Notes: generated from the sequence alone by a model not told the origin. DNA of 64,000 nt from Clostridium sp. UBA4548 (GCF_002387895.1 NZ_DGLI01000013.1:58220-122219), one strand, 5' to 3'. Counted from the first letter of the stretch, positions 55,136-64,000 are shown. A program made the numbers and translations.

Positions 55136-57083
55136 TATTGCATTTAAAAATATAAAGGGTAATTTAAATAAATTTGTAATGTATTATCTAAGTAATGCCT
55201 TAGTGGTTATGGTTTTCTTTATTTTTGCTAATTTCCTGCTTAATCCACAAGTAAAAAATGTGAAGACAATGGGACAAATGGGAGGAATGACGGCCCAAGC
55301 CATGTTTCTTTGTGAAATTGTAATACTGATTTTTACAGTTGTATTTACCAACTATTCTGTTACAAGTTTTTTAAAGTCTAGGGAGAAGGAATTTGGACTT
55401 TTATCTATGTTTGGACTTACAAAAGGTCAAATAAGAAGCTATGTAATGTTTGAAAACCTTATTGTTTCTTTATTCTCCATAGGAACGGGATTACTTTTTG
55501 GATTATTGTTTTCAAAACTATTTTTCATGGCAGTTTCAGCAATTCTAATTTTAGATGCAGAACTTCCATTAAATATATCAGTTAAAGCTATAGCAATAAC
55601 CACAGTGAGTTTTTTAGTGTTGTTTCAAGGCATTGGGTTTATGGCAAGTTATAAGATTAAAAACAATAATATAATTGAACTTTTAAAGGGAGAAAAAATT
55701 GCTAAACCAATACCAGAATTTTCTCGAAGGAAAGCAGTTTTATCAATAGTTCTAATAGGAGTAGGTTATAGCACTGCAGTGTTCTCAAACCAAGCTATAA
55801 TATTTACTATGTTTCCAATTTTAATTGTTACTGTAGCAGGAACTTATCTGCTTTATTCACAGTTTAGCGTGTATTTTACTAATAAGCTTAAAAATAATGG
55901 CAGCGTTTTTTATAAGGGAACTAATATGATAACCTTGTCCCAAATAATATTTAAGCTAAGAGATAATGCGAGAATATTATTTGCTGTGTCGATACTTTCA
56001 GCGGTAACCCTTACAGCTTCAGCAAGTGTATACTCTTTTCAAAAGACTCTTCAACATAGTGCAATTTTAAATTATCCACAGGATATAAGCTTTGTAGAAA
56101 GTGGATTAAGTACCCATGAAATAATAAGCACTGAAAAGGTAGAAGAAATTTTAGCTGCTCACAAACATGAGATTCAATATAAAAATAAGATAATACTAAT
56201 AAAGGGGACTAATGAGGATTTACCTAAAAATGAAGCAATAAAATATAATAGACTAGCAAATAATAAAGATTTTTATATTATGAGTAATAGTGATTATAAC
56301 TCCTTAGCAAAACAACAGAAAAAGCCCACAACTACAATTAATAAGGGTGAAGTTTTAGTACATTCTTATAACTTTACAGGAGGTAAAGGGGCAAAAATGT
56401 TCCTGGATAAAAAGGAGCTTAAGCTAAATATTGAAGGTGAATCAACCAGCTGGCTTATAAAAGATGAAATTACCTCAGGAATAATAAATGCAAATCAAGA
56501 AGCTACTAATACAGCTGTTCTTAGTGATGAGGACTTCAATAAAATTAAGAGTGAGTTAACAGAAGAAAAGCTACAAGTTTATTATGGATATAACATAAAA
56601 AACTGGATGAAAGCTGTAGATGCAGTGAAAGAAATCATAAGTCAAGTTCCAAAGGAAAAAGCTTTTGATTTTAGAGAAAGAGTCATTGATATTTCAGGAT
56701 TGATGACTGGCATGTCACTGTTCTTCTTTATAGGAACCTTTATCGCCATACTATTTTTTATAGCAACAGGAAGCATCCTATACTTTAAAATGTTTAATGA
56801 AGTTCAAAAGGATAGACAGGAATTTATAGCACTTAGAAAGATAGGAATGTCTATTGAAGAAGTTAAAAAAATTGTTAGCACTCAGTGTTTTATAATGTTC
56901 TTTCTTCCCTTCTTAATAGCTTTTAGTCACACAAGTTTTGCAATAATAGCTTTTAGTAATTTATTAAGAACAAGCCTAAGCTTTTATTTAATGATTATAG
57001 TAGGTATTTATTTATTACTTCAAATAATTTACTATAGCTTTGCAAAGTACATGTATGTAAAACAGATTAATAGTTGGAGGTAA
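55122..57083 (+). CDS. FtsX-like ABC permease (BceB-like)
   Basis: 653 residues. Four N-terminal helices, more in the middle, a large outside domain (~310-530) between later helices, and a C-terminal FtsX block (~535-650). This is the architecture of BceB-type permeases that detect peptide antibiotics and signal to BceS. ATG at 55122 follows GGAGGAAG; a TTG at 55107 overlaps that site. A terminator follows at 57203. Confidence 0.94.
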   Translation: MTLRSIAFKNIKGNLNKFVMYYLSNALVVMVFFIFANFLLNPQVKNVKTMGQMGGMTAQAMFLCEIVILIFTVVFTNYSVTSFLKSREKEFGLLSMFGLTKGQIRSYVMFENLIVSLFSIGTGLLFGLLFSKLFFMAVSAILILDAELPLNISVKAIAITTVSFLVLFQGIGFMASYKIKNNNIIELLKGEKIAKPIPEFSRRKAVLSIVLIGVGYSTAVFSNQAIIFTMFPILIVTVAGTYLLYSQFSVYFTNKLKNNGSVFYKGTNMITLSQIIFKLRDNARILFAVSILSAVTLTASASVYSFQKTLQHSAILNYPQDISFVESGLSTHEIISTEKVEEILAAHKHEIQYKNKIILIKGTNEDLPKNEAIKYNRLANNKDFYIMSNSDYNSLAKQQKKPTTTINKGEVLVHSYNFTGGKGAKMFLDKKELKLNIEGESTSWLIKDEITSGIINANQEATNTAVLSDEDFNKIKSELTEEKLQVYYGYNIKNWMKAVDAVKEIISQVPKEKAFDFRERVIDISGLMTGMSLFFFIGTFIAILFFIATGSILYFKMFNEVQKDRQEFIALRKIGMSIEEVKKIVSTQCFIMFFLPFLIAFSHTSFAIIAFSNLLRTSLSFYLMIIVGIYLLLQIIYYSFAKYMYVKQINSWR

Positions 57084-57202
57084 GGTGACGTGGTGAAAAT
57101 GTCACTGACATCATAGGAACGCACTTAAGTAAAATGGAAGCCAATAAAAAGCAACAAAATTTGTTTTGATTTGATGTAATCACAATAATTAGATTAGATA
57201 TT

Positions 57203-57245
57203 AAGTGGTAAGGAGTTAAACAACCTTATCACTTTTATTTTTATA
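57203..57245 (+). terminator. Rho-independent terminator
   Basis: AAGTGGTAAGG / CCTTATCACTT stem with one wobble, then TTATTTTTAT. Confidence 0.8.
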
Positions 57246-57408
57246 TAGGAAGTTGAACTTTTTTTACCTATAACAATACCAGTAAAATCTTGTAATTACG
57301 GGCTCTTACAGTGAAGCGAAAAAAGTACAAGTAATTGCTGATTTTTTCTAAAAAGGCTTATGAATACACTCATTTTCAACGAATCATGTTTATAATTTTA
57401 AAAATATA
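57246..57408. other. Intergenic region, no gene seen
   Basis: AT-rich bases between the Bce module and the peptide-binding gene; no gene seen. Confidence 0.5.
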
Positions 57409-57437
57409 TTGAAAATTGAAAAAACATGGTGTAATAT
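57403..57437 (+). promoter_or_regulatory. Promoter of the oppA-like gene with CodY-like box
   Basis: TTGAAA (57409) and TAATAT (57432) are 17 bases apart. The overlapping 57403-57417 (AATATATTGAAAATT) matches the CodY consensus AATTTTCWGAAAATT at 12 of 15 positions. Confidence 0.5.
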
Positions 57438-57450
57438 AAATAAATAAATC

Positions 57451-57498
57451 CATAAATTTACTTAAATGAATAATATGGGGATTATTCATTGATTTATG
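57451..57498 (+). promoter_or_regulatory. Two-layer inverted repeat in the oppA-like leader
   Basis: Inner arms AATGAATAAT / ATTATTCATT (57465-57490) inside outer arms CATAAAT / ATTTATG. It lies 15-60 bases after the -10 box. Confidence 0.5.
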
Positions 57499-57523
57499 AG
57501 AATGTAAACATAAAGAGGGGGAA

Positions 57524-59227
57524 ATGGGATTGAAAAGTAAAAAATTATTAGCAACTTTAATTGTTATGTCAATGGTATCAACCACTTTGCTAGTGGGATG
57601 CAAAAAAGGAGATGCAAAGGAATCTAATAAGGATAATAGTACAGCACAGGAAACAAAGATGGACAAAGAGCAGTTTTTAAATATTGTTCTTGCTGCAGAA
57701 CCTAAAACTTTAGATCAATCAAAATCTACAGATTCAGTAGCTTCTCAGGTGTTAACAAACACTCAGGAGGCCTTAACAAGAATTACTGTGGACAAGGATG
57801 GAAAGGATAAGATAATAGAAGGTGGGGCAAAAGAATGGAAACAGTCTGAAGATGGATTAAAGTGGACTTTTACTTTAAGAGATGCAAAATGGAGTGATGG
57901 TAAACCAATTACAGCTAAAGACTATATATATGGAATTACTAGAACCCTAGATCAAAAAACTGGATCTCAATATGCTTTTCTATTATATCCTATAAAGAAT
58001 GCTAATGAGTTTAATACTGGTAAAGCAAAGGCTGAGGATTTAGGAATTAAGGCTGTTGATGACAAGACAATTGAGTTCACATTAAGCTCACCTTGTGCAT
58101 ATTTCTTAGATTTGACATACTTTAAGGTTATGCAGCCTCAAAGAGAGGATATTTTAACACAGCACGGAGAGATGTATGGAGCTGAAGCTAATACAATGGT
58201 GTTTTCTGGACCTTTTACAATAAAAAATTGGGTTCACAATAATACAGTTGAACTAGAAAAAAATCCAGAATACTGGGATGCTAAAAATGTAAAATTAGAA
58301 AAAGTAACTATGAAAATTATAAAAGAAGAAACTTCAAGAATGAATGAACTTTATAATGGCTCTTTGGATAGTGCAGGAGTATCTAAGCAAGAGTGGATAG
58401 ATAAATTCAATGGAACTGGAAAGTTTGATGTTAAGAAAGGATATGATGGTACAGGTTTTTATACACTATTCAATCAAAAAAATAAGCTTTTTAGCAATGA
58501 AAAAGTTAGAAAAGCCTTTATTATAGCAGAAGATAGAGAAGGAGTAGCAAAAACATTATATAGAGGGTTAGCAGAGCCAGCATATGCTTGGTGTCCACCT
58601 GGAATACAGATAGATGGTAAAGACTTTAGGGACAAAGTTAATCATAATTTGGTAGAAGAATTAAAGAAGCAACATCCTGATGCAAAAACTTTACTATCAG
58701 AAGGGTTAAAAGAGCTTGGATTAGATCCGGATCCATCAAAACTTAATATCAAATATTTAGAGTCAGGTACAGATGCAAGATCCAAAGAATTCGCTGAATT
58801 TGCTCAGCAAAACTACAAGAGTAAGCTTGGTATAAATGTTGAGTGTGAATATGTTGAATGGGCGGTTTTCCAAAAGAGAACAGAGCAATATGAGTTTGAG
58901 ATTGCAGGTAGTGGATGGACTGGAGATTACAACGACCCAAATACCTTCTTTGATTTGTTTATAAGTAATGCTGGAATAACTAATACAGGATGGACAAGTG
59001 AAAAATATGATAACTTGATCAAAGAGGCAGCGAAAACTACAGATATGGAGAAACGAACTAACTTATTTAAAGATGCAGAAAGGCTTCTTGTGTATGAAGA
59101 TGGCGTAATTTCACCTCGTATATGGAGATTTAAAAATACTTTTATAAGAAAATTTGTTAAAAATTATGCAGCTCCAACCTTTGGAACTATAGATTTAAAA
59201 TATACTTATACTGAAGGTAGAGAATAA
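57524..59227 (+). CDS. oppA: Oligopeptide-binding lipoprotein (OppA-like)
   Basis: 567 residues. Signal peptide ends in TTLLVGC (lipobox, Cys near 26). The mature part has the SBP_bac_5 pattern: EPKTLDQSKSTDS, DAKWSDGKPITAKDYIYGI near 125, and NPEYWDAKNVKLEK near 245. A TTG at 57530 fits the GAGGGGG site better than the ATG at 57524 and is the likelier start. No opp permease or ATPase genes are adjacent, so it is an orphan binding protein. Confidence 0.93.
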   Translation: MGLKSKKLLATLIVMSMVSTTLLVGCKKGDAKESNKDNSTAQETKMDKEQFLNIVLAAEPKTLDQSKSTDSVASQVLTNTQEALTRITVDKDGKDKIIEGGAKEWKQSEDGLKWTFTLRDAKWSDGKPITAKDYIYGITRTLDQKTGSQYAFLLYPIKNANEFNTGKAKAEDLGIKAVDDKTIEFTLSSPCAYFLDLTYFKVMQPQREDILTQHGEMYGAEANTMVFSGPFTIKNWVHNNTVELEKNPEYWDAKNVKLEKVTMKIIKEETSRMNELYNGSLDSAGVSKQEWIDKFNGTGKFDVKKGYDGTGFYTLFNQKNKLFSNEKVRKAFIIAEDREGVAKTLYRGLAEPAYAWCPPGIQIDGKDFRDKVNHNLVEELKKQHPDAKTLLSEGLKELGLDPDPSKLNIKYLESGTDARSKEFAEFAQQNYKSKLGINVECEYVEWAVFQKRTEQYEFEIAGSGWTGDYNDPNTFFDLFISNAGITNTGWTSEKYDNLIKEAAKTTDMEKRTNLFKDAERLLVYEDGVISPRIWRFKNTFIRKFVKNYAAPTFGTIDLKYTYTEGRE

Positions 59228-59260
59228 TATAAAAGCAGTGCTTAGGCACTGCTTTTATAT
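59227..59260 (+). terminator. Rho-independent terminator
   Basis: Perfect 15-base stem around ATATAAAAGCAGTGC with TTAG loop; overlaps the oppA-like stop region. Confidence 0.9.
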
Positions 59261-59317
59261 TATAAAAAGATTCCTAAGTTTACATAAATTTAAAAAAGAA
59301 AATTTTAGAAAGGCTCA

Positions 59318-59373
59318 TTGACATATAGTGGTAGAAGTTTTATAATAAACACATAATATCAGATTGATATTAT
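59318..59373 (+). promoter_or_regulatory. Promoter and candidate NrtR operator of the NAD-salvage operon
   Basis: TTGACA (59318-59323), exactly 17 bases, then TATAAT (59341-59346): a consensus sigma-A promoter. A perfect palindrome ATAATATC-5-GATATTAT (59353-59373) covers the expected start point, so a bound repressor would block transcription. Confidence 0.8.
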
Positions 59374-59404
59374 CTAAGTGAAATTAAATTTAGGAGGAAT
59401 TGCC

Positions 59405-60295
59405 TTGGATAACTTTTTTATAAATAAGGAAGAAGAGTTCCTAAAAAATTATGATGAAAATCAGTATGAAAGACCCAGTGTTACCAATGATATTTTAATA
59501 TTTACAACAGAGGATATAGAAGAAGATAATCTTAGAAAGGTACCCAAAAAAGGTATGCAGGTTATTTTAATTAAGAGAGAAGACTACCCTTATAAAGATA
59601 AATGGGCTCTTCCAGGAGGCTTTGTTCAAATGGAAGAGAGCTTAGAAGAGGGCGCGAAGAAAAAGCTTAGGGAGAAGACAGGAATAGATAAAGTGTATAC
59701 TGAGCAGCTTTATACCTTTGGGGATGTAGATAGAGATAAAAGAACAAGAGTTATTAGCGTAGGAAATCTTGCATTAGTTGAAAAAAGTAGTATAAAAATT
59801 AAAGAAATCAAGGATGATAAAAAAAGTCAATGGTTTTGGGTAGATAAAACTCTTTTAAGCTGTGAAAAACACCAAGAGTATATAGAAAAGAAGCATATTT
59901 TAAAGCTTAAGTCTCATGACGGAAAAGTAACCATCAATTATGAGGTTATAGAGAAAGTAGGGAGAGATGTTTTTAGAAGAAAAGAAACTTCCTATAAACT
60001 AATAGAGAATTCCACAGAAGAATTAGCCTTTGATCACTATAAGATTTTAGATTATGCCATTGATAGATTGAGAAACAAAGTAGAGTATACTCCAATTGCC
60101 TTTAACCTTTTACCGAGGATTTTCACAGTAAAAGAGCTTCAAAATGTTTATGAAGCTATTATGGGAAGAGAAATTTTAAATTTTAGAAGAAAAATGGGAG
60201 ATATGATTATTGAAACTGATGAAAAATTAGAAGGTAGACCCTTTAGGCCTGCTAAAATGTTTAAGTTCAATGAGAACTGGGAACATAATTTTTAA
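59405..60295 (+). CDS. nrtR: NrtR-like NUDIX-domain transcriptional regulator of NAD salvage
   Basis: 296 residues from a TTG with AGGAGG seven bases upstream. N-terminal NUDIX fold has a degraded box: GGFVQMEES is followed by KKLREKTGI, where catalytic REXXEE would be required. The C-terminal EYTPIAFNLLPRIFTVKELQ and NVYEAIMGR is the winged helix. NrtR proteins repress NAD genes and respond to ADP-ribose. It heads the operon it presumably controls. Paralog of 34634-35557, which keeps an intact box. Confidence 0.9.
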   Translation: MDNFFINKEEEFLKNYDENQYERPSVTNDILIFTTEDIEEDNLRKVPKKGMQVILIKREDYPYKDKWALPGGFVQMEESLEEGAKKKLREKTGIDKVYTEQLYTFGDVDRDKRTRVISVGNLALVEKSSIKIKEIKDDKKSQWFWVDKTLLSCEKHQEYIEKKHILKLKSHDGKVTINYEVIEKVGRDVFRRKETSYKLIENSTEELAFDHYKILDYAIDRLRNKVEYTPIAFNLLPRIFTVKELQNVYEAIMGREILNFRRKMGDMIIETDEKLEGRPFRPAKMFKFNENWEHNF

Positions 60296-60315
60296 AAAAG
60301 TTAGGGTGGTATAAA

Positions 60316-61113
60316 ATGATTTATTTCAATGATGAGAAGCTAGAGGTTAATAAATTTCCTAATGGGGAGTCCTTTATTAAAAGTGAGAGTTTAAAAATTA
60401 AAGAAGGATTTAATGAAATAAAAGTTAAATTTGAAAATGATGAAGATATTACTCACTTAATGTTCTTAAAGTATCATTTAGACGAACTAAGAATAAAGTG
60501 CAATTTAGTTATTCCATACATGCCGTATAGTAGAATGGATAGAACAGAAGGCGTAATGATTTTTACTTTAAAACATTTATGCAAGACAATTAATAGTTTA
60601 AACTTTGAAACTGTGACAATTTATGAGCCTCATTCAGAGGTAACCACTGCCTTGCTAGATAGAGTTAGGGTAGTGAATATGACTAAGGTTTTAACAGAAG
60701 AGCTTTTAAAGAATTTAAATGGGGGAAAAGAAGACGTTTATTTGGTTTATCCTGATGCTGGTGCTGCTAAAAGATATGGTAAAGAAATAAACTATGAAAA
60801 TATATTAACAGCAAATAAAGAAAGAGATTTTAAAACAGGCTTCATAAAAAGTCTTGAAATTAATGGTCATGTGAAGCAAGCGGGTTTTAAGGCAATTATA
60901 GTAGATGACTTATGTTCAAAGGGTGGAACCTTTATGATGACAGCTAGTAAGTTAAAGGAAATGGGAACTAGTGAAATCTATTTAGTAGTTACCCACTGTG
61001 AAAATACAATTTTTGAAGGAAACTTACTAAATAGTGACTTAGTAAAGGGTATTTATACAACTAATAGTATTTTGAGCAAAAAACATGAAAAAATTAGGGT
61101 TTATGAAATATAG
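60316..61113 (+). CDS. Short ribose-phosphate pyrophosphokinase (PRPP synthetase-like)
   Basis: 265 residues, shorter than the usual ~315. The PRPP-binding loop is IVDDLCSKGGTF near residue 195 and YMPYSRMDR near 76 matches the ATP-binding YARQDR region. It would supply PRPP to the phosphoribosyltransferase two genes downstream. GGGTGG precedes the ATG. Confidence 0.88.
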   Translation: MIYFNDEKLEVNKFPNGESFIKSESLKIKEGFNEIKVKFENDEDITHLMFLKYHLDELRIKCNLVIPYMPYSRMDRTEGVMIFTLKHLCKTINSLNFETVTIYEPHSEVTTALLDRVRVVNMTKVLTEELLKNLNGGKEDVYLVYPDAGAAKRYGKEINYENILTANKERDFKTGFIKSLEINGHVKQAGFKAIIVDDLCSKGGTFMMTASKLKEMGTSEIYLVVTHCENTIFEGNLLNSDLVKGIYTTNSILSKKHEKIRVYEI

Positions 61114-61126
61114 GGAGGTATTTATA

Positions 61127-61675
61127 ATGGGGAAATTGTTAGTAGTTATTGATTATCAAAAGGATTTTGTGGACGGAGCACTAGGCTTTGAGAAAGCTAC
61201 AACCCTTGAAGAAGGCATTTATAACAAGGTGAAGGAGTATTTAAAGGCAGGAAATAAAGTAATATTCACCTATGATACTCACTTTGAAGATTATCTGCAA
61301 ACTAGAGAAGGAAAAAACTTGCCAGTTAATCATTGCCTTAAGGGCAGCGAAGGTCATAAATTGTATGGAAGATTAGGGGAGTTTTCAAAGTCAAAAAATA
61401 CCCTTCATTATGAAAAAAGGGGCTTTGGGATTTCTCCAGAGGACATGATTAAAATAGCAGAAGAAATTGGTGAAGAGGTTGGAGAAATTCAATTCGTGGG
61501 AGTTGTTACTAATATTTGTGTAATCAGCAACGTGGTTTTATTCCAGTCTCAATATAGAAATGCAGAAATTATAGTTGATGGAAGTCTTTGTGCAAGTTTT
61601 GACCCTTCACTTCATGAAAAAGCATTAGATGTAATTGAAGGGTTACAGGGAAAAGTGATTAATAGGGGGAAATAA
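61127..61675 (+). CDS. pncA: Nicotinamidase (isochorismatase fold)
   Basis: 182 residues from an ATG behind GGGAGG. The catalytic triad is visible as D9 in VVIDYQKDFVDG, K in HYEKRGFG near 100 and C in GVVTNICVISN near 130. Converts nicotinamide to nicotinate. Ends two bases before the next start. Confidence 0.92.
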   Translation: MGKLLVVIDYQKDFVDGALGFEKATTLEEGIYNKVKEYLKAGNKVIFTYDTHFEDYLQTREGKNLPVNHCLKGSEGHKLYGRLGEFSKSKNTLHYEKRGFGISPEDMIKIAEEIGEEVGEIQFVGVVTNICVISNVVLFQSQYRNAEIIVDGSLCASFDPSLHEKALDVIEGLQGKVINRGK

Positions 61676-61677
61676 CT

Positions 61678-63147
61678 ATGATAAATCCAATGCTATTAAC
61701 GGATTTTTATAAGACAATTCACCATATGTGTTATGCAGAAGGCATGACTAAATTAGTAAGTTACTGGACTCCTAGAATGTCTAGAAAAGAGCACATGGAT
61801 AAGGTGGTTATGTTTGGACTTCAGCCTTTTATTAAAAAGTATTTAATCCAGTATTTTAATGATAACTTCTTTAAAAGAGATAAGGAAGAGGTTATCAAGG
61901 AGTATAAGAGAATTATTTATAGTACCTTAGGAAATATTGCTGCTGATACAAAGCATATAGAAGCTCTTCATGATTTAGGATATTTACCTATACAAGTTAA
62001 AGCTATAGCGGAAGGTGCAAGGGTAAATATTAAAACTCCAATGATTGAAATTACCAACACCCATGAAGATTTTCCATGGCTGGTGAATTATTTAGAAACT
62101 TTTATGAGCTGTAATATATGGCAGTCTATGACCAGTGCCACAATTGGTTATAGATATAGAGAAATAATAGAAAAATATTTTAGCTTAACAGTGGACAATG
62201 GAGAGGTGAGAAGGGGTTGTGGAGATTTTAGTATGAGGGGTTTTAGTTCTGTGGAGAGTGCAGAGCTTAGTGGAGCAGCTCATCTTCTCTCTTTTCTTGG
62301 AACTGCAACTATTCCAGCCATTGCTTACCTTGAAGAATATTATAAGTGTGATGTGGAGAAGGAATTAGTTGGACTTGGAACACCTTCCACAGAGCACAGT
62401 GTAATGTGTAGCTATGGAGAGGATGAGTTTTCAGCCTATAAAAGATTAATCACAGAAGTGTTTCCAAGGGGAGTTTTAAGTATAGTTTCAGACACTTATG
62501 ATTATTGGAGAGTAATAACTGAGATACTTCCAAAATTAAAGGAAGAAATTCTAAGTAGAGATGGAAAGGTTGTCATTAGGGGCGATAGTGGAGATCCTAT
62601 AAAAATAATATGTGGTGATAGTAGTGCTCCAAGAGATAGTGAAGAATACAAGGGAACAGTAGAGCTGCTTTGGGATATATTTGGAGGAGAAATTAACTCT
62701 AAGGGCTATAAGGTGCTAAATAGTAAAATAGGTGCAATTTATGGAGATAGCATTACTATTGAAAGGTGCGAAGAAATTTGCAAAGGGCTTATGGAAAAGG
62801 GGTTTGCAGTTAATAATTGTGTTTTTGGAATTGGTTCTTACACTTATCAATATAATACTAGGGACACCTTTGGTTTTGCATTAAAAGCAACTCATGCTGT
62901 GATAGGGGAAGAAGAAAGATTCATCTTTAAGGCTCCTAAAACAGATAAAGACAACTTTAAAAAATCTCAAAAGGGGATGTGTTATGTGTTTAAACAAGGG
63001 GAAGATATCTTATATAAAGATGAATTAACCTTAAAACAACAAGAAAGTTATAAGGATAATTTACTAGAACTAGTATTTAAGGATGGAGTGTTAATTAAGG
63101 ATTATTCCCTATCAGAAATAAGAAATAGACTACACGGAAAATTTTAA
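61678..63147 (+). CDS. nadV: Nicotinamide phosphoribosyltransferase (NadV/NAMPT type)
   Basis: 489 residues. NAMPT-type blocks are LLTDFYKTIHHMCY near residue 6, PSTEHSVMCSYGEDEF near 240, VSDTYDYWRV near 271, and RGDSGDP near 300. It differs from the bacterial PncB at 40381. It uses nicotinamide directly, or nicotinate in some relatives. It starts two bases after pncA. Confidence 0.92.
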   Translation: MINPMLLTDFYKTIHHMCYAEGMTKLVSYWTPRMSRKEHMDKVVMFGLQPFIKKYLIQYFNDNFFKRDKEEVIKEYKRIIYSTLGNIAADTKHIEALHDLGYLPIQVKAIAEGARVNIKTPMIEITNTHEDFPWLVNYLETFMSCNIWQSMTSATIGYRYREIIEKYFSLTVDNGEVRRGCGDFSMRGFSSVESAELSGAAHLLSFLGTATIPAIAYLEEYYKCDVEKELVGLGTPSTEHSVMCSYGEDEFSAYKRLITEVFPRGVLSIVSDTYDYWRVITEILPKLKEEILSRDGKVVIRGDSGDPIKIICGDSSAPRDSEEYKGTVELLWDIFGGEINSKGYKVLNSKIGAIYGDSITIERCEEICKGLMEKGFAVNNCVFGIGSYTYQYNTRDTFGFALKATHAVIGEEERFIFKAPKTDKDNFKKSQKGMCYVFKQGEDILYKDELTLKQQESYKDNLLELVFKDGVLIKDYSLSEIRNRLHGKF

Positions 63148-63168
63148 GTTTATAAGGAGGAGAAGGTA

Positions 63169-63900
63169 GTGAGAAAAGGTTTTAATGTTGAAAAGGTATG
63201 TGGAGAAATTATAACTTGGATTAGAAATTATTTTAAAGCTCAGCCAAGTGCTAAGGGGGCTGCAATTGGGATTAGTGGAGGAAAGGACAGCACTATTGTA
63301 GCTAAACTATTAGTTGAAGCCTTAGGGAAAGAAAGAGTATTTGGAGTTTTAATGCCTAATGGTGAGCAGAAGGATATAGAGGATAGCTTAAGGGTAGTTG
63401 AAATTTTAGGAATTAACTATAAAGTTGTGAATATAGAAAAGGCATATAAAGGGTTAGTGGAGGAAATTCAAGAAGATTTATCACAGGAGGCTAAAATTAA
63501 TATACCACCAAGGCTAAGAATGACTACAGTGTATGCAATTGCTGCAAATCTTCATTACAGAGTATGTGGTACAGGAAATAAATCAGAAGCATTTGTAGGC
63601 TATACAACAAAATGGGGAGATAGTGCTTACGATTTTAACCCAATTGGAGATTTAACTACAGAGGAGGTTGTAGCTGTTGGGGATTATTTAGGATTACCCT
63701 ATGACTTAGTGCATAAAACTCCTAGTGATGGATTAAGTGGAAAATCAGATGAAGAGAAACTAGGCTTCACCTATAAGCAAATTAATGAATATATAGAAAA
63801 TGGAAGCTGTGGAGATAAAGAAATAGATGAGAAGATCAAGTTGAAAAATGAATATAATAAGCATAAGCGAGCTTTACCACCAAAATGCGAGATAGAGTAA
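63169..63900 (+). CDS. nadE: NH3-dependent NAD synthase
   Basis: 243 residues with a GTG start behind GGAGGAG. PP-loop SGGKDST near residue 36; GTGNKSEAFVGYTTKWGD near 140. Lacks the N-terminal glutaminase domain, so it uses free ammonia to amidate nicotinate adenine dinucleotide. Last gene of the NAD-salvage operon; no nadD is present in the operon. The bases to 64000 hold nothing recognisable. Confidence 0.95.
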   Translation: MRKGFNVEKVCGEIITWIRNYFKAQPSAKGAAIGISGGKDSTIVAKLLVEALGKERVFGVLMPNGEQKDIEDSLRVVEILGINYKVVNIEKAYKGLVEEIQEDLSQEAKINIPPRLRMTTVYAIAANLHYRVCGTGNKSEAFVGYTTKWGDSAYDFNPIGDLTTEEVVAVGDYLGLPYDLVHKTPSDGLSGKSDEEKLGFTYKQINEYIENGSCGDKEIDEKIKLKNEYNKHKRALPPKCEIE

Positions 63901-64000
63901 TATAAGCTTAATGATTTTCTTAAGCAGTATGAGTTCATTTTGAGGATTTGTATAGTTAGTTTTAATTTTAGATATTGTGTTTAAGATGAACCTTGTATTT

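Overview
The window is AT-rich, uses ATG/GTG/TTG starts behind strong purine-rich Shine-Dalgarno sites, and carries a T-box, clostridial families (CD3324, DUF438/hemerythrin, DUF3784, BceRSAB) and NH3-dependent NAD synthase. This suggests a chromosomal segment of a Clostridium sensu stricto species (inference from composition and gene families; no species is claimed). No rRNA, tRNA, CRISPR array, transposase or prophage was seen.

Layout: (1) 0-3.4 kb, the biotin operon bioY(partial)-bioB-bioD-bioA. (2) 3.8-6.2 kb, three minus-strand genes: a Staygreen-family protein, a lone GyrI-like effector-binding domain and a WYL regulator. (3) 6.6-34.3 kb, an accessory stretch of mostly single-gene units on the plus strand: ten GNAT acetyltransferases, NUDIX and ITPase-type nucleotide-cleaning enzymes (one fused to a MazG domain), a phosphatase-kinase fusion, an AadK-like adenylyltransferase, small P-loop kinases and regulators, a second DNA sliding clamp, and T-box-controlled asnA on the minus strand. 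(4) 34.6-41.8 kb, a NUDIX regulator-like protein, MBL hydrolase, polysaccharide deacetylase, an SsuABC/THI5-like ABC importer and pncB. (5) 42.2-45.7 kb, a COG4586/4587/3694-type ABC-2 exporter and a DUF3784 protein. (6) 46.1-52.3 kb, a DUF438-hemerythrin-PAS sensor behind a cluster of palindromic operators, a nitroreductase broken by a stop codon, methyltransferase, NUDIX, MazG-like and cyclase genes. (7) 52.4-57.1 kb, a BceRS-BceAB antimicrobial-peptide resistance module. (8) 57.5-59.2 kb, an orphan oligopeptide-binding lipoprotein. (9) 59.3-63.9 kb, an NAD-salvage operon: an NrtR-like regulator with a degraded Nudix box, a short PRPP synthetase, nicotinamidase, NAMPT-type phosphoribosyltransferase and NAD synthase, behind a near-ideal promoter with a palindrome at its start site.

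Most notable in Part 2: a three-copy ~145-165 bp dispersed repeat with terminal inverted repeats, one copy sitting inside the asnA leader; a T-box whose specifier loop does not obviously read asparagine; a 34-bp promoter-like element repeated upstream of three unrelated genes; an unexplained multi-hairpin candidate RNA at 21.7-22.0 kb; two domain fusions (histidine phosphatase-kinase and NUDIX-MazG); a G7-tract frameshift in a putative Zn protease; and the NAD operon with its apparently non-catalytic Nudix regulator. All calls come from reading the sequence by eye; no database search was run.
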